Below the pieces are notes generated by a model. That model saw nothing but the letters and a program-made list of their open reading frames with translations, did not search any database and had not been told where the DNA came from. Shown in pieces: positions 17,405-26,047 of a stretch of 59,750 bases of DNA (the stretch's first letter is position 1; each line of letters begins with the position of its first letter). Origin of the DNA: CAYYAQ01 sp964469555 (GTDB lineage: Bacteria; Planctomycetota; UBA1135; UBA2386). Both the position numbers and the translations under genes were made by a program. The stretch is from positions 1-59,750 of the forward strand of contig CAYYAQ010000010.1 of assembly GCA_964469555.1 (NCBI GenBank), read 5' to 3'.

Positions 17405-18463
17405 ATGGGTCTCACATACCTCCTCCTTCTCGTTCCTCTTTTGCAGCAGCCTGGGCCCAGGGGCGGTCCGGCTCCCGGGGAAGTCGGCACGTTCCGTTGG
17501 CCGCCCGCGGCGTCGAAGACACTGCACTACAAGGCGACGTTCACCAAGGAGCGGAAGTTGCCGAAGGACATCCAGAAAGCGGAGAAGGCCGCGCGCAAGG
17601 CTGCGAAGCTCTACGTCCCGAGCCGGTCACCCAGGCAGCGCATCGAGATGTCGATGGACATCCAGCTGCGGGTCGACGGGGACAAGTTCGTCGGTACCTA
17701 CAAGACGAAGCTCGGCAAGCAATCCCTTCGCATGCGAGTGCGCCGGCCCAAGAAGTCCCCGGGTACGGTGAAGAATGCGTCCACTGCCGAGACGTCCGCC
17801 GTGGCGTACCTCGGCAACAACCGGATCAGCTGGGTTTGGGGGTTGCCGTCGGCCAAGGGCGAAACCGGCATGGATGTTCCGCTCGCGGCGATCGAGCGCC
17901 GCTTCGGCAAGACGTTCACGCGGGCCACGCGCAAGGGCACGAAGCCGGAAGATCTGCGGACACAGTTCGGCGATCACCTGATCCCGGTCATCTGGACGTA
18001 TCCCTTGCCGTGTTGGATTGCCACGCTGGTCAGTACCATGGACCTCGTCGGTGAAGCTGTGATCGGCGGCAAGCGGATCATTCGGGACGGGACACAGAAC
18101 CTCAAACTCGGGTACCGGAACACACGCGTCGACGGCCTGTGGACGAAGGCCTCGGCTTCGGGTTTTACGCTGAAGTACAAGCTCGACATCGAGCAGTTCG
18201 TCTCCCAGGAGCGCGACGGTCGGTCGATCGAGAAGAAGGGGTCGAAGTGGATGTTCCACGTCGAGGGCCTGGCGAGGTACTCCTTCCCCGAGCAGGCGTG
18301 GGATTCGATCGTCGAGACCGTTACCGCGAGGCCGAAGGATCTGCCGGCTGCGAAGCTCCGCGCACTCCACGACGAGGTCTTCTCGGGGACCATCAAGATC
18401 CAGCGCGTGCCCGCACCCGGTGCCAAGAGCAACAAGGGCAAAAAGCGGCGACGCCGCCGCTGA
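17405..18463 (+). CDS. Exported protein of unknown function, 352 aa
   Basis: ATG 17405 gives a short hydrophobic N-terminus (MGLTYLLLLVPLLQQ) suited to export. The body is basic and beta-rich: FRWPPAASKTLHYKATF, QRIEMSMDIQLRVDGDKFVGTYKTKL, ISWVWGLPSAKGE, DHLIPVIWTYPLP, then a second set of strands (LDIEQFVSQERDG, KWMFHVEGLARY). It ends in a run of Lys/Arg. No enzyme motif is recognised; the two strand-rich halves could be two related lipid- or polymer-binding barrels. TACACT lies about 30 nt upstream as a possible -10. It stands before the FG-GAP gene on the same strand, 125 nt away. Confidence 0.65.
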   Translation: MGLTYLLLLVPLLQQPGPRGGPAPGEVGTFRWPPAASKTLHYKATFTKERKLPKDIQKAEKAARKAAKLYVPSRSPRQRIEMSMDIQLRVDGDKFVGTYKTKLGKQSLRMRVRRPKKSPGTVKNASTAETSAVAYLGNNRISWVWGLPSAKGETGMDVPLAAIERRFGKTFTRATRKGTKPEDLRTQFGDHLIPVIWTYPLPCWIATLVSTMDLVGEAVIGGKRIIRDGTQNLKLGYRNTRVDGLWTKASASGFTLKYKLDIEQFVSQERDGRSIEKKGSKWMFHVEGLARYSFPEQAWDSIVETVTARPKDLPAAKLRALHDEVFSGTIKIQRVPAPGAKSNKGKKRRRRR

Positions 18464-18576
18464 TCGCACCGATCGTTCGGAACCGCTCGCCCCCTTGGCA
18501 CTGGGGGGGGGGAGGACCCGTGGCCCGGACAGGGACTCTGGCCGGGTTTCGCTCGGTGCCCCGTCCACGTGGCCTG

Positions 18577-18582
18577 TATGAT
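18577..18582 (+). promoter_or_regulatory. Putative -10 element giving a leaderless transcript
   Basis: TATGAT ends 6 nt before ATG 18589, so the expected transcription start coincides with the start codon. No Shine-Dalgarno is present. Confidence 0.4.
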
Positions 18583-18588
18583 CTGCCA

Positions 18589-20577
18589 ATGCAAAATGCT
18601 ACGTCATGCGTCGGCATCCTGGCCATTGCCCTGACGGCAGTCACCTCGGCAGCTCAGACGACTGCTTTTGCCGACGAATCCCTCGCGTGGGGCGTCCTGT
18701 TCCAGCACAAGGACACGGCCAACACGCAGACGATGGGTGGTGGCGTGGCGTTCTTCGACTACGACGGCGACGGCGACGAAGACCTCCTCGTGACGAGTTC
18801 CGATGGTCTGCACCGGCTGTTCGAGCACACGGGCAAGAAGTTCGTGGACCGGACCGCGGGATCCGGACTCACGCCGCGCAAGTTCCCGGACACGATGGGC
18901 GTGATCGTCGGCGACTACAATCAGGACGGGAGACCGGACCTCTACGTGACCAACTTTGGTCCGAACCAGCTGTTCACCAATCTCGGTGGCGGCAAGTTCC
19001 GCGAAGACAGCGCCGCGATGAAGGTGCAGGGTAACTCGTGGAGCGTGAGCGCGTCGTGGGCGGACTTCGATCGTGACGGCGACCTCGACCTCTACGTCGG
19101 GGATTACGTCTCGACCATGAACTTCCCGTATCACATCGGCACGCCGAACAAGCTCTACGTGAACGTAGGCACCGCGACCAAGCCGCAGTTCGTCGAGAGA
19201 GCGAAGCAACTCGGAGTCGATGACACGGGCGCGTTCCGAAAAGCCGTCAAGAACTTCCCGTACCCCAAGCGATTCTCGAACATCATCCCCGGTGCGCAGG
19301 CCTGGGGTTGTACGTTGTCGGTCCACACCGTGGACTTCGACAACGACGGCGATCAGGATCTGATGGTCGGCAACGATTTCGGCGAGTTCATCCTTCCGAA
19401 CCGCCTCTATCGCAACGATACGCCGCGAGGTGGTGCCCTGAAGTTCACGGACGTGTCGACCGCCACCGGGTTCTCGAACAACGGCCACTACAACATGGGG
19501 ATGGTCAGTTCGGACTACGACCTCGACGGCGACTGGGACTTCTACAACGCGAATCTCGGCCCGAACATCTTCCACCAGAATCGCAACGGCTACTTCGTCG
19601 ACGTCGCTGCCGCGGCGGGCCCGACCGAGGGATGGAACAGCTCGAAGACGTTGATCCTCTCGTCCTGGGGGATGGCCTTCTGGGACTTCGACAACGACCT
19701 GTGGGAGGACCTGCTGGTCGTCAACGGCTTCGTCCGCGGGGCTGCCTCCAACCGCAATGATCCGAACTCTGAGAACCACCTCTGGCTGAACAAGCACGAC
19801 GGCACGTTCAAGCGCGTCGTGCCGGCGACATCCGGAATGGCGGATGTCGGCGCGGGACGCGGTCTGGCCCTCTCGGACGTGAATAGCGACGGTCAGATGG
19901 ACTTCTACGTCATGAACAATGGCGGCATCGCGGTGACGAAGGCGAACGATCGCTGTCGTTTGTTCGTCAACAAGGGACAACTCGGCAAGGGGAACCACTG
20001 GTTGCAGATCCGTCTCCTCGGCTGGCTGAGCAATCGCGAAGCGCTCGGCGCGCGGCTCATGGCCGAGGTCGGTGGGCGAGTGCTGCGACGCCAGGTGCTC
20101 GGCGATCCGGTCTACCTGTCGAGCGGCACCAGAGTCGTGCAGTTCGGTCTCGGCTCGAGCAAGGAGATCCCGAGGTTGGTCATCGATTGGCCATCCGGGA
20201 TCCATCAGGAGATCGTCGGCTTGCCGGGCGATCAGCGCTTCCACATCCGCGAGCCTCGCGTGACCATGGATGCCGCGCAGGCACCATCGTGGTCGGGACG
20301 CAGCGTGCAATGGTCCGTGGACCTTTCCAACCTCACCAGGCGGACCGTGACCGTGCAAGTCGCCTGGTTGCTACACGTGGGCAAGGGAGGGCCGCTCGCT
20401 CTCACGATGGGCAACTCCGTGAAGCTCAACGGTCTCGAGAAGAAATCTGTCTCGGCATCGATTCCCATGCCTCTGGCAGCGTGGATGCAGCTCAAGGGGA
20501 TGACGATCGATCAACATGCCTACGTCGTCTGCGATGGCGCTGTTGACAGTCGGCGACGCGTCGACTTCCTCAAGTAG
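18589..20577 (+). CDS. CRTAC1-type FG-GAP/VCBS repeat protein with ASPIC/UnbV domain
   Basis: 662 aa from ATG 18589, which starts a clear signal peptide ending in TSAAQ. At least five FG-GAP/VCBS blades carry calcium-binding D-x-D-x-D-x-x-x-D loops: FFDYDGDGDEDLL, YNQDGRPDLYV, FDRDGDLDLYVGD, FDNDGDQDLMVGND and LDGDWDFYNAN. Later comes NSDGQMDFYVMNN. Residues ~460-560 are the ASPIC/UnbV domain: NHWLQIRLLG, NREALGARL, VYLSSGTRVVQFGLG, VIDWPSG. A ~100-aa beta-rich tail follows. The family forms a seven-bladed extracellular propeller, often adhesive. It is followed closely by the 20654 gene. Confidence 0.9.
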   Translation: MQNATSCVGILAIALTAVTSAAQTTAFADESLAWGVLFQHKDTANTQTMGGGVAFFDYDGDGDEDLLVTSSDGLHRLFEHTGKKFVDRTAGSGLTPRKFPDTMGVIVGDYNQDGRPDLYVTNFGPNQLFTNLGGGKFREDSAAMKVQGNSWSVSASWADFDRDGDLDLYVGDYVSTMNFPYHIGTPNKLYVNVGTATKPQFVERAKQLGVDDTGAFRKAVKNFPYPKRFSNIIPGAQAWGCTLSVHTVDFDNDGDQDLMVGNDFGEFILPNRLYRNDTPRGGALKFTDVSTATGFSNNGHYNMGMVSSDYDLDGDWDFYNANLGPNIFHQNRNGYFVDVAAAAGPTEGWNSSKTLILSSWGMAFWDFDNDLWEDLLVVNGFVRGAASNRNDPNSENHLWLNKHDGTFKRVVPATSGMADVGAGRGLALSDVNSDGQMDFYVMNNGGIAVTKANDRCRLFVNKGQLGKGNHWLQIRLLGWLSNREALGARLMAEVGGRVLRRQVLGDPVYLSSGTRVVQFGLGSSKEIPRLVIDWPSGIHQEIVGLPGDQRFHIREPRVTMDAAQAPSWSGRSVQWSVDLSNLTRRTVTVQVAWLLHVGKGGPLALTMGNSVKLNGLEKKSVSASIPMPLAAWMQLKGMTIDQHAYVVCDGAVDSRRRVDFLK

Positions 20578-20653
20578 CGTGGCTTCCCGCAGGAGTTCGC
20601 GACGAGACGAGGGTGATCGCGGTGGTGGTCGCCACCGGCGGTACAGCAAGCAA

Positions 20654-21142
20654 ATGAACTGGACGGGGATGATTGTATTCTCCGTCGTCTTTGGCGCACT
20701 GGCCGTCGTCTCGTTCATTCTCTTCAACAGGATGAACGACGAGAAGGATCCCGCCGCCGGACCAGATGGCGGGGTTCAAGGAGTGCAGGCCGGGTCACCG
20801 GAAGGTGGAGCGGCTCAGAAGGATCCCGAGGTGTTTGCAGACCGCCCGGCTCCGGAGTTCAAGGGTACGACGATCAAGAACGCCGACGCTCTCTTCCAGA
20901 GGGCCAGGACCTTGTTCGCCGAGGCGGAGATCGCCGACGAGGGGGGCAAGACCGAGGAGCACGACAGGCTCGTAAAGGACTGTCGTCAGCGGTTCGCCGA
21001 TCTCCACGCGTATCTCGAGACCTACACCACGTGGCTTGCCGACGCGAAGGATGGCAAGTGGCCGATTCCCAGCACGTACGGCGCGCTCGAGAGGAGGGTC
21101 GCGAGGTATGGAAAGCTCGAGGCGCGGTTGCCAGACAAGTGA
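20654..21142 (+). CDS. Single-pass membrane protein with a charged extracytoplasmic domain
   Basis: From ATG 20654 the product is 162 aa: MNWTGMIVFSVVFGALAVVSFILF is one membrane helix. A Gly/Asp/Ala linker follows, then a mostly helical domain (ADALFQRARTLFAEAEIADEG, LHAYLETYTTWLADAK, ALERRVARYGKLEARLP) that may pair as a coiled coil. An alternative GTG at 20579, overlapping the end of the previous gene, would add a strongly basic cytoplasmic N-terminus (SRRSSRRDEGDRG), which fits the positive-inside rule; I cannot decide between them. Function unknown. It sits between the FG-GAP gene and the Sec-thioredoxin gene, all on the plus strand. Confidence 0.65.
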   Translation: MNWTGMIVFSVVFGALAVVSFILFNRMNDEKDPAAGPDGGVQGVQAGSPEGGAAQKDPEVFADRPAPEFKGTTIKNADALFQRARTLFAEAEIADEGGKTEEHDRLVKDCRQRFADLHAYLETYTTWLADAKDGKWPIPSTYGALERRVARYGKLEARLPDK

Positions 21143-21283
21143 GAGTGGTTCCTGTCCGCTGAGACGATCGGGCGCAGCGCGGCACTGGCGTCTACCCACT
21201 GGATTTGCTGGAACCCTGTTCAGGGACAGGGGCAGCCTCTACCCTGCTGAGCGATCGATCGCAATCGGATACGGAGCCTTGTC

Positions 21284-22843
21284 ATGAAGAGAAGAAAGAT
21301 ACCCTGCATGCTGTGCGCCGTCGCGCTTGCGGCAGCAGCTGCGCTCGCACCCGCGCAGGAGAAGAGTCACGACGCTCTCGCGCTGCCGCGGGAGAAGGCA
21401 AAGGCGGAGAATCAACGTGTTCTCCTCTACCTGACGAAGGGAGAGTCGACCGCAGGTAAGGCGTTGGATCGGGCGCTCGGCAACTATCGCGCGCTCGGCA
21501 GGTTTGTTAAGTACGAATACCAGCTCACCGCGCTGCCCGCCGCTTCGCTTCCTGGCCGGGCTCTGCATTCGAAGCTGGCTCTTGGCGAGATCCGTCTGCC
21601 GGCGTTGGTCGTGCTCGATACGAGGGACAAGGTGCTCGGAACCCTGAGCGCCGCGCAGATCGACGACGAAGGGCCCGTCGTCGATCGGGTGAAGAAGTTC
21701 CTCGAGGAATACAAATGCGAACCCGTGCACGCGCGCAAGACAATCGCGAATGCACTCACCGTCGCCAAGAAGACCAAGCGCCAGGTCTTCGTCTATCTCA
21801 GCGCGCCCTGGTGAGGCTGGTGCCACAGGCTCGGGGAGTTCCTCGAGCACCAGAACGTGCAGTCGCGCTTCGCCAAGGACTACGTCGTCGTGATGATTGA
21901 TCAGGACCGCATGACCGAGGGCAAGGAGACCGCATCGCAACTCCGAAAGGGGAAGAGGGGCGGCATCCCGTGGATGGTCATCCTCGACGAGGACGGTCAC
22001 GAGCGCGTCACTTCCGACGCGCCCAAGGGCAACGTCGGTTGCCCGGCGCAGCCTCATGAGATCGACTACTTCTTGTCGAAGATGGTCGATTCGACGCGCA
22101 AGCACATGTCCGACGAGGATCGGACTGTCATCGGTCGTGAAATGCGCTCCCACGGTGCAAAGCTCGTCCGGCGCAATGTTCCCGGCCGAAGGGAGTTCTC
22201 TGCCGTCGTCAAGGACTTGAAGATGGGGCGGTTCGAAGCTGCGGTGAAGCAGCTCGCGACGGCGATCGAGGCCGGATACGCGCCGGAGTCGATCCCCACT
22301 GACCCCGCGCTGCGTGCCTTGCGGGAGGATCCGGCGCGGCGGCTGGAGCTGTTCGAATTGGTCAAGAAGAACGTCGCGACCCACCAGGTGCAGGTTGTCG
22401 ACCGCCTCGAAGCCGGCCGGCGCATCCGACTGGATGGCCGCATCGTGGACATGGAGACGGGCAAGCCCATCTCGGGCGCGCTGATGCAGGTCTTCCACAC
22501 GGATGCCACTGGCGAGTACCGCCCGGGCATGGATGCCAGCGGCGGTGCCGGGAACCCGCGGCTGTGGGCCTACCTGCGAACGGACAACGATGGCAAGTTC
22601 ACGGTCGACACGATCATGCCCGAGCGCTACCAGGACTCGTCCGTGCCCCGCCACGTGCACTACCGTGTATGGGCCGAGGGCTACGCGGACTTCGCGAGCG
22701 AGTGTTTCTTCGACGCTGACCCACTGCTGAGTGACAAGACGAGAAAGGCAGCTCCCGGGCGCAACTTCCCGATCGTGAGGCTGAAGAAGGACAGCGAGGC
22801 GCGCGCGGTGGGGGTGCTGACTGTGCGCGTTCCGAAGAAGTAG
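21284..22843 (+). CDS. Probable selenoprotein: double thioredoxin fold (UGWC) fused to an intradiol dioxygenase-like domain
   Basis: With TGA 21812-21814 read as Sec the product is 519 aa. Residues 1-24 are a signal peptide. About 25-150 form a first thioredoxin-like fold without CxxC (VLLYLTKGEST, LPALVVLD). About 150-275 form a second, with QVFVYLSAPW-U177-G-W-C180-HRL, cis-Pro GGIPW and the family mark TSDAPKGNVG; related proteins have CGWC here. About 382-519 are an intradiol-dioxygenase-like sandwich: GKPISGALMQVFHTDATGEY, LRTDNDGKF, PERY and RHVHYRVWAEGY, with candidate Fe(III) ligands Y412, Y449, H457 and H459. A GGAG lies 8 nt before ATG 21284. The 342 codons after the TGA stay open in the same frame, and a SECIS-like hairpin follows. 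Likely an extracytoplasmic thiol/selenol redox protein; the dioxygenase substrate is unknown. Confidence 0.85.
21817..21853 (+). promoter_or_regulatory. SECIS-like hairpin after in-frame TGA (thioredoxin-type selenoprotein)
   Basis: It begins 2 nt after the TGA. CTGGTGC (21817-21823) pairs perfectly with GCACCAG (21847-21853). CACAGGC is a one-sided 5' bulge. TCGGGG (21831-21836) pairs with CCTCGA (21841-21846, one G-U) around the loop AGTT. The loop starts 22 nt after the TGA and has G in its second position, inside the range known for bacterial SECIS elements. Confidence 0.75.
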
Positions 22844-23920
22844 GTGGGGCCAAACCAAGCAGAACAAATCCCGCAGCAGCAGAGTCGAGGGTGTCGGCGA
22901 CTGGTCGTCACCCTCGTCATGTTCGTCGTGTTCTTCGCGGTCGCGGAGATCCTCGTGCGGGTTGCCGTTCCCGGTGGTCGGTTGCTGCGACTGACGCAGC
23001 TCGACAAAGTGCTGGCGGGTAGCAAACGTGAGCAGTTCATGAGCACGATCGAGGACGACGCCGAGACGTTCTGGAGATTCGCGCTGGACGTGGAGTTGCC
23101 GATGGATGCCGAGCCGTTCTTCGGTCGGATTTCCAACGACCAGGGACTGCGCGAACGGGAGCACGTCGTCGTCCCGAAGCCCAAGGACGAGCTGCGCGTG
23201 TTGTTTCTCGGTGATTCGTGCACGTTCGGTTATCTGCTCGATGAGTCGCAGACGTTCGTGGCGATGACCGAGAAACGGTTGCGCGGTCGATTCCCCAACC
23301 GCCGCATCGAGTGCATCAATGCGGGAGTGCCGGGTTACACCGCGTTCCAGTGCCTGCGAAAGCTCGAGACCGAGGGCTTCGACTATCAGCCGGACGTCGT
23401 CGTGATGCAGTTCGGGTGGAACGAGAAGGAAGTCTGGGATGGTCGGAGCGATCTGGAGCACTACCGGGCGCTGCGGGCGTGTCGCCCGCCGGGGTTTTTC
23501 GCGGCGAGCCGTCTATGTCAGCTTCTGTGGACCTACGCGAAGTGGCCTGAGTCCAGCGACGACGGCAGCTCTCGGCTGTCTCCGGCGCAGTTCCGCCACA
23601 TCCTGCGGAAGATCGCGGACACGACGAGCAGCAAGAATGTGGACTTTCTCCTGCTCGTCACGGGCTGCCGTCAAAACGTCGCCGCACAGGTGTTGACGCC
23701 GCTTCAGGCGGAGCAACTCCGGTTCGCGAAGCCACGGAAATGGCCGGGCCAGGGTTCCGCGTACGTCAACGCCGTGACGGAGTTTACGCGGCTGACACTG
23801 CAGGAGAAGCAACCCGTAGAGACGCTGTTGTTCGACGAGGCCCACCCGACGCTCGCATACAGCGAGCTCATCGCCGACGCGCTGTTGAAGAAGCTCACGG
23901 CCTGGATCGTGGCCCGTTGA
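22844..23920 (+). CDS. Membrane-anchored SGNH/GDSL hydrolase
   Basis: 358 aa from GTG 22844, immediately after the stop of the selenoprotein gene; a close downstream alternative is not obvious. Residues ~20-45 are one membrane helix (VVTLVMFVVFFAVAEILV). The SGNH core follows: block I VLFLGDSCTFGY with the Ser, block II Gly in NAGVPGYTAFQ, block III QFGWNEKE with the Asn, and block V DEAHPTLAYS with Asp and His. All four family residues are present. Such hydrolases are repeatedly found with DUF5989 and carbamoyltransferase genes, and DUF5989 is the next gene here. Substrate probably an O-acylated extracytoplasmic glycan or lipid (inference). Confidence 0.85.
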   Translation: MGPNQAEQIPQQQSRGCRRLVVTLVMFVVFFAVAEILVRVAVPGGRLLRLTQLDKVLAGSKREQFMSTIEDDAETFWRFALDVELPMDAEPFFGRISNDQGLREREHVVVPKPKDELRVLFLGDSCTFGYLLDESQTFVAMTEKRLRGRFPNRRIECINAGVPGYTAFQCLRKLETEGFDYQPDVVVMQFGWNEKEVWDGRSDLEHYRALRACRPPGFFAASRLCQLLWTYAKWPESSDDGSSRLSPAQFRHILRKIADTTSSKNVDFLLLVTGCRQNVAAQVLTPLQAEQLRFAKPRKWPGQGSAYVNAVTEFTRLTLQEKQPVETLLFDEAHPTLAYSELIADALLKKLTAWIVAR

Positions 23921-23966
23921 GAGATGGTCTGCTGACCGTCCGCGGGTGAGCTATACTTCCCCGCCG

Positions 23967-24152
23967 ATGGGACGCTTCTGGCAGGCAACTCGAACTCGAT
24001 TCTCGACCGCTAGAGAGCTACTGGTCGCGTTCTGGAACGGTCCGTACTGGTGGATGGTCCCGATGGTGCTCATGCTGCTGATGGCCTCGGTTGTGCTCAT
24101 CGCCTTGCAAGCCGCGCCGCTGATCGCACCGTTCGTCTACGCGTTCTTCTAG
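23967..24152 (+). CDS. DUF5989 small membrane protein
   Basis: 61 aa from ATG 23967. It has the DUF5989 plan: FWNGPYWWMVPMVLMLLM, an amphipathic start followed by one strong helix, then LIAPFVYAFF at the C-terminus. Family members are 50-60 aa and occur with SGNH hydrolases, SxtJ-like proteins and carbamoyltransferases, suggesting a subunit of a membrane modification complex. TATACT at 23952-23957 is a good -10 only 9 nt upstream, so it probably has its own very short leader besides read-through from the SGNH gene 46 nt before. Confidence 0.85.
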   Translation: MGRFWQATRTRFSTARELLVAFWNGPYWWMVPMVLMLLMASVVLIALQAAPLIAPFVYAFF

Positions 24153-24202
24153 GCTGCTCTGCTCGCCGTCGCGAGTTGGTGTACGGGGGGCCGGCGCGCT
24201 TC

Positions 24203-24228
24203 CTTCGGCCTCGAGTTGGAGGCCGAAG
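24203..24228. terminator. Hairpin between convergent genes
   Basis: Perfect 10-bp stem CTTCGGCCTC / GAGGCCGAAG with loop GAGTTG, midway between the ends of the DUF5989 (+) and S46 peptidase (-) genes. No T-run on either side, so termination in both directions is plausible but unproven. Confidence 0.5.
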
Positions 24229-24258
24229 AAGCAGCGCAGCGCTGGCTGACCCAACGGG

Positions 24259-25947
24259 CTACTTGTATCCCTTGGTGGCCTTCCCCTCGATCTCATCGGC
24301 GAGCTTGGCGCTGTTGTACACATGACGCAAAGACGCGATGATGATGGCTGGGTGCACGCACACGGTGCGCGGGACGTCGTCCATGTAGACGAATCGGTTG
24401 CTCAGGCTCTCGATGTTGCCGTCGAAGACGAGTCCGACCACTTCGAGGTTCTTGTTGACCATCGGACTGCCGGAGTTGCCGCCGATGATGTCGCACGTGC
24501 TGACGAGATTGAATGGCGTCTTGAGGTCGAGCTTGGACTCCTTCTTGAGCCAGGCTTCCGGAAGGTGGAACGGATCCTGGCCGCCGAACTCGGTGTACCG
24601 TCCGTACAACCCATAGAGCGTGGTGAAGTAGGGCGCGACCGTGCCGTTCATCGGGAATCCCCTGACCGTACCGTCGCTGAGTCGAAGCGTGAACGTCGCG
24701 TCAGGTGGGATCGCCGTGCCGTACACCGCGAAGAACGCCTCGCCGATGAGCTTGGCCACGGTTTTCTCTTCGCCGGCCAGGGCCTGGAACCGCGCGCCGC
24801 GCATTCCGCCTTCCTTCGCGATCTTGATCTTCTCTTCGACGATCTCCTCGAGACGCGTCCAGGCCTTGCCGTACTTCGCCTTGAGCTTGGGGTCCTTGTC
24901 GATGGTCTCGCGGATCGCGGTTTCAGCTTTCCGCTTCGTGTCGATTACGGCGGGCTTGCGCAGGCCGTCGAGATAACCGCCGTAGGCCTTCCGGGCATTC
25001 TCCAGGCTGAGGATGCGTGTCCGAAGTGACTTCGCCCGGCTCGGGTCCGCAGCGCTCTGGTCCTCGGCCCTCTTGATGAGGCGGTGGATGACGCTGAGTT
25101 GCTGCGGATAGAACGCGTCTCGCATGAACTCCATCTGGGCGACGGTGTTCAGGCGCCCGGTCGAACCGGGGTTGCCTGTGACGAAGACGGCGTCGCCTTC
25201 TTCGGGACCCTTCGTGCGCCACTTGAAGTAGTGCTTGGACGTGTCGATCGGCTTGTCGCCCTCGTAGGCGCGGACGAACGTGTAGTCGAGGCAGTAGCGG
25301 GGGAACGTGAAGTTGTCCGGGTCACCGCCGAACTTGGCTGACTGCAGGTGGGGCGTCGCGACGAGCCGGATGTCACTGTAGATCTTGTAGACGTAGAGTT
25401 GATACATGCCGCCCTGATAGAGCGAGACGACCTGGGGAGTGAGGCCCTCGTTGGCTTCCCTGGCCTTCGTCATGATGGCTTCGCGGTTCTCGTTCAGCTT
25501 GTTGCTGCGCTCGCCAGGGTCCTCGATCTGGTCGAGACCCGCGTTCATCTCCTTGGTGATGTCTTTCATGGAGACCAGCTGTTGAACCGTCAGTCCTGCG
25601 AGCTTGACCTCCTTCTTCAGGCTGCGCGCGAAGTAACCGTTCTTCAACCAGTCCGCGTCCTGCGGGCTTGCGGTCGCGACGTTTCCGCGTGCGCAGTGGT
25701 GGTTCGTCATGATCAGCCCACGGGGCGATACGAATGACGCGGAGCAGCCGCCGCCGAAGCGGAGAGACGCGAGACGGGCGTGCTCGAGCCATTTCTGGTC
25801 CGGACGGAATCCGTAGGCTTCCTCGATCCAGTCCAGTGGCGGGTTTTCGAACGTCCACATGCGGCCCAACTCCTTGTGTTGCTGGGCAATCAGGCTCGCG
25901 GCAAGGAGGGGTAGAACGAGAAGCGAGGAGAGAAGCGAACGTTTCAT
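24259..25947 (-). CDS. S46-family dipeptidyl-peptidase (DPP7/DPP11-like)
   Basis: 562 aa from ATG 25947, chosen for the signal peptide MKRSLLSSLLVLPLLAASLIAQ. It begins GRMWTFENPPLD, the S46 start. The chymotrypsin-type triad is visible: His in MTNHHCARGN (about residue 83), Asp in FGGDPDNFTFPRYCLD and Ser in IGGNSGSPMVN. A helical insert lies between (about 240-400). S46 enzymes release dipeptides from the N-terminus of peptides in the periplasm; Asp versus hydrophobic P1 preference depends on one residue near the Ser that I cannot assign by eye. Length is shorter than the usual ~700 aa, mainly in the helical region. Good match overall. Confidence 0.9.
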   Translation of the reverse strand: MKRSLLSSLLVLPLLAASLIAQQHKELGRMWTFENPPLDWIEEAYGFRPDQKWLEHARLASLRFGGGCSASFVSPRGLIMTNHHCARGNVATASPQDADWLKNGYFARSLKKEVKLAGLTVQQLVSMKDITKEMNAGLDQIEDPGERSNKLNENREAIMTKAREANEGLTPQVVSLYQGGMYQLYVYKIYSDIRLVATPHLQSAKFGGDPDNFTFPRYCLDYTFVRAYEGDKPIDTSKHYFKWRTKGPEEGDAVFVTGNPGSTGRLNTVAQMEFMRDAFYPQQLSVIHRLIKRAEDQSAADPSRAKSLRTRILSLENARKAYGGYLDGLRKPAVIDTKRKAETAIRETIDKDPKLKAKYGKAWTRLEEIVEEKIKIAKEGGMRGARFQALAGEEKTVAKLIGEAFFAVYGTAIPPDATFTLRLSDGTVRGFPMNGTVAPYFTTLYGLYGRYTEFGGQDPFHLPEAWLKKESKLDLKTPFNLVSTCDIIGGNSGSPMVNKNLEVVGLVFDGNIESLSNRFVYMDDVPRTVCVHPAIIIASLRHVYNSAKLADEIEGKATKGYK

Positions 25948-26047
25948 GGGTAGTGGTCTTGGGGGCACGGTTTCGTGGACGCGGGACTATATCCAAGGGT
26001 GCCAGGACCGCATGGGAGATCCCGATCTTCTCTGTCACACCGCGTCC

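Noticed and set aside
21812..21814. TGA as an ordinary stop, making a 176-aa protein followed by a separate gene at 21857
   Set aside because: The thioredoxin fold is cut exactly at its active site, the frame is unchanged on both sides, and the second piece would lack the motif half and a ribosome binding site.
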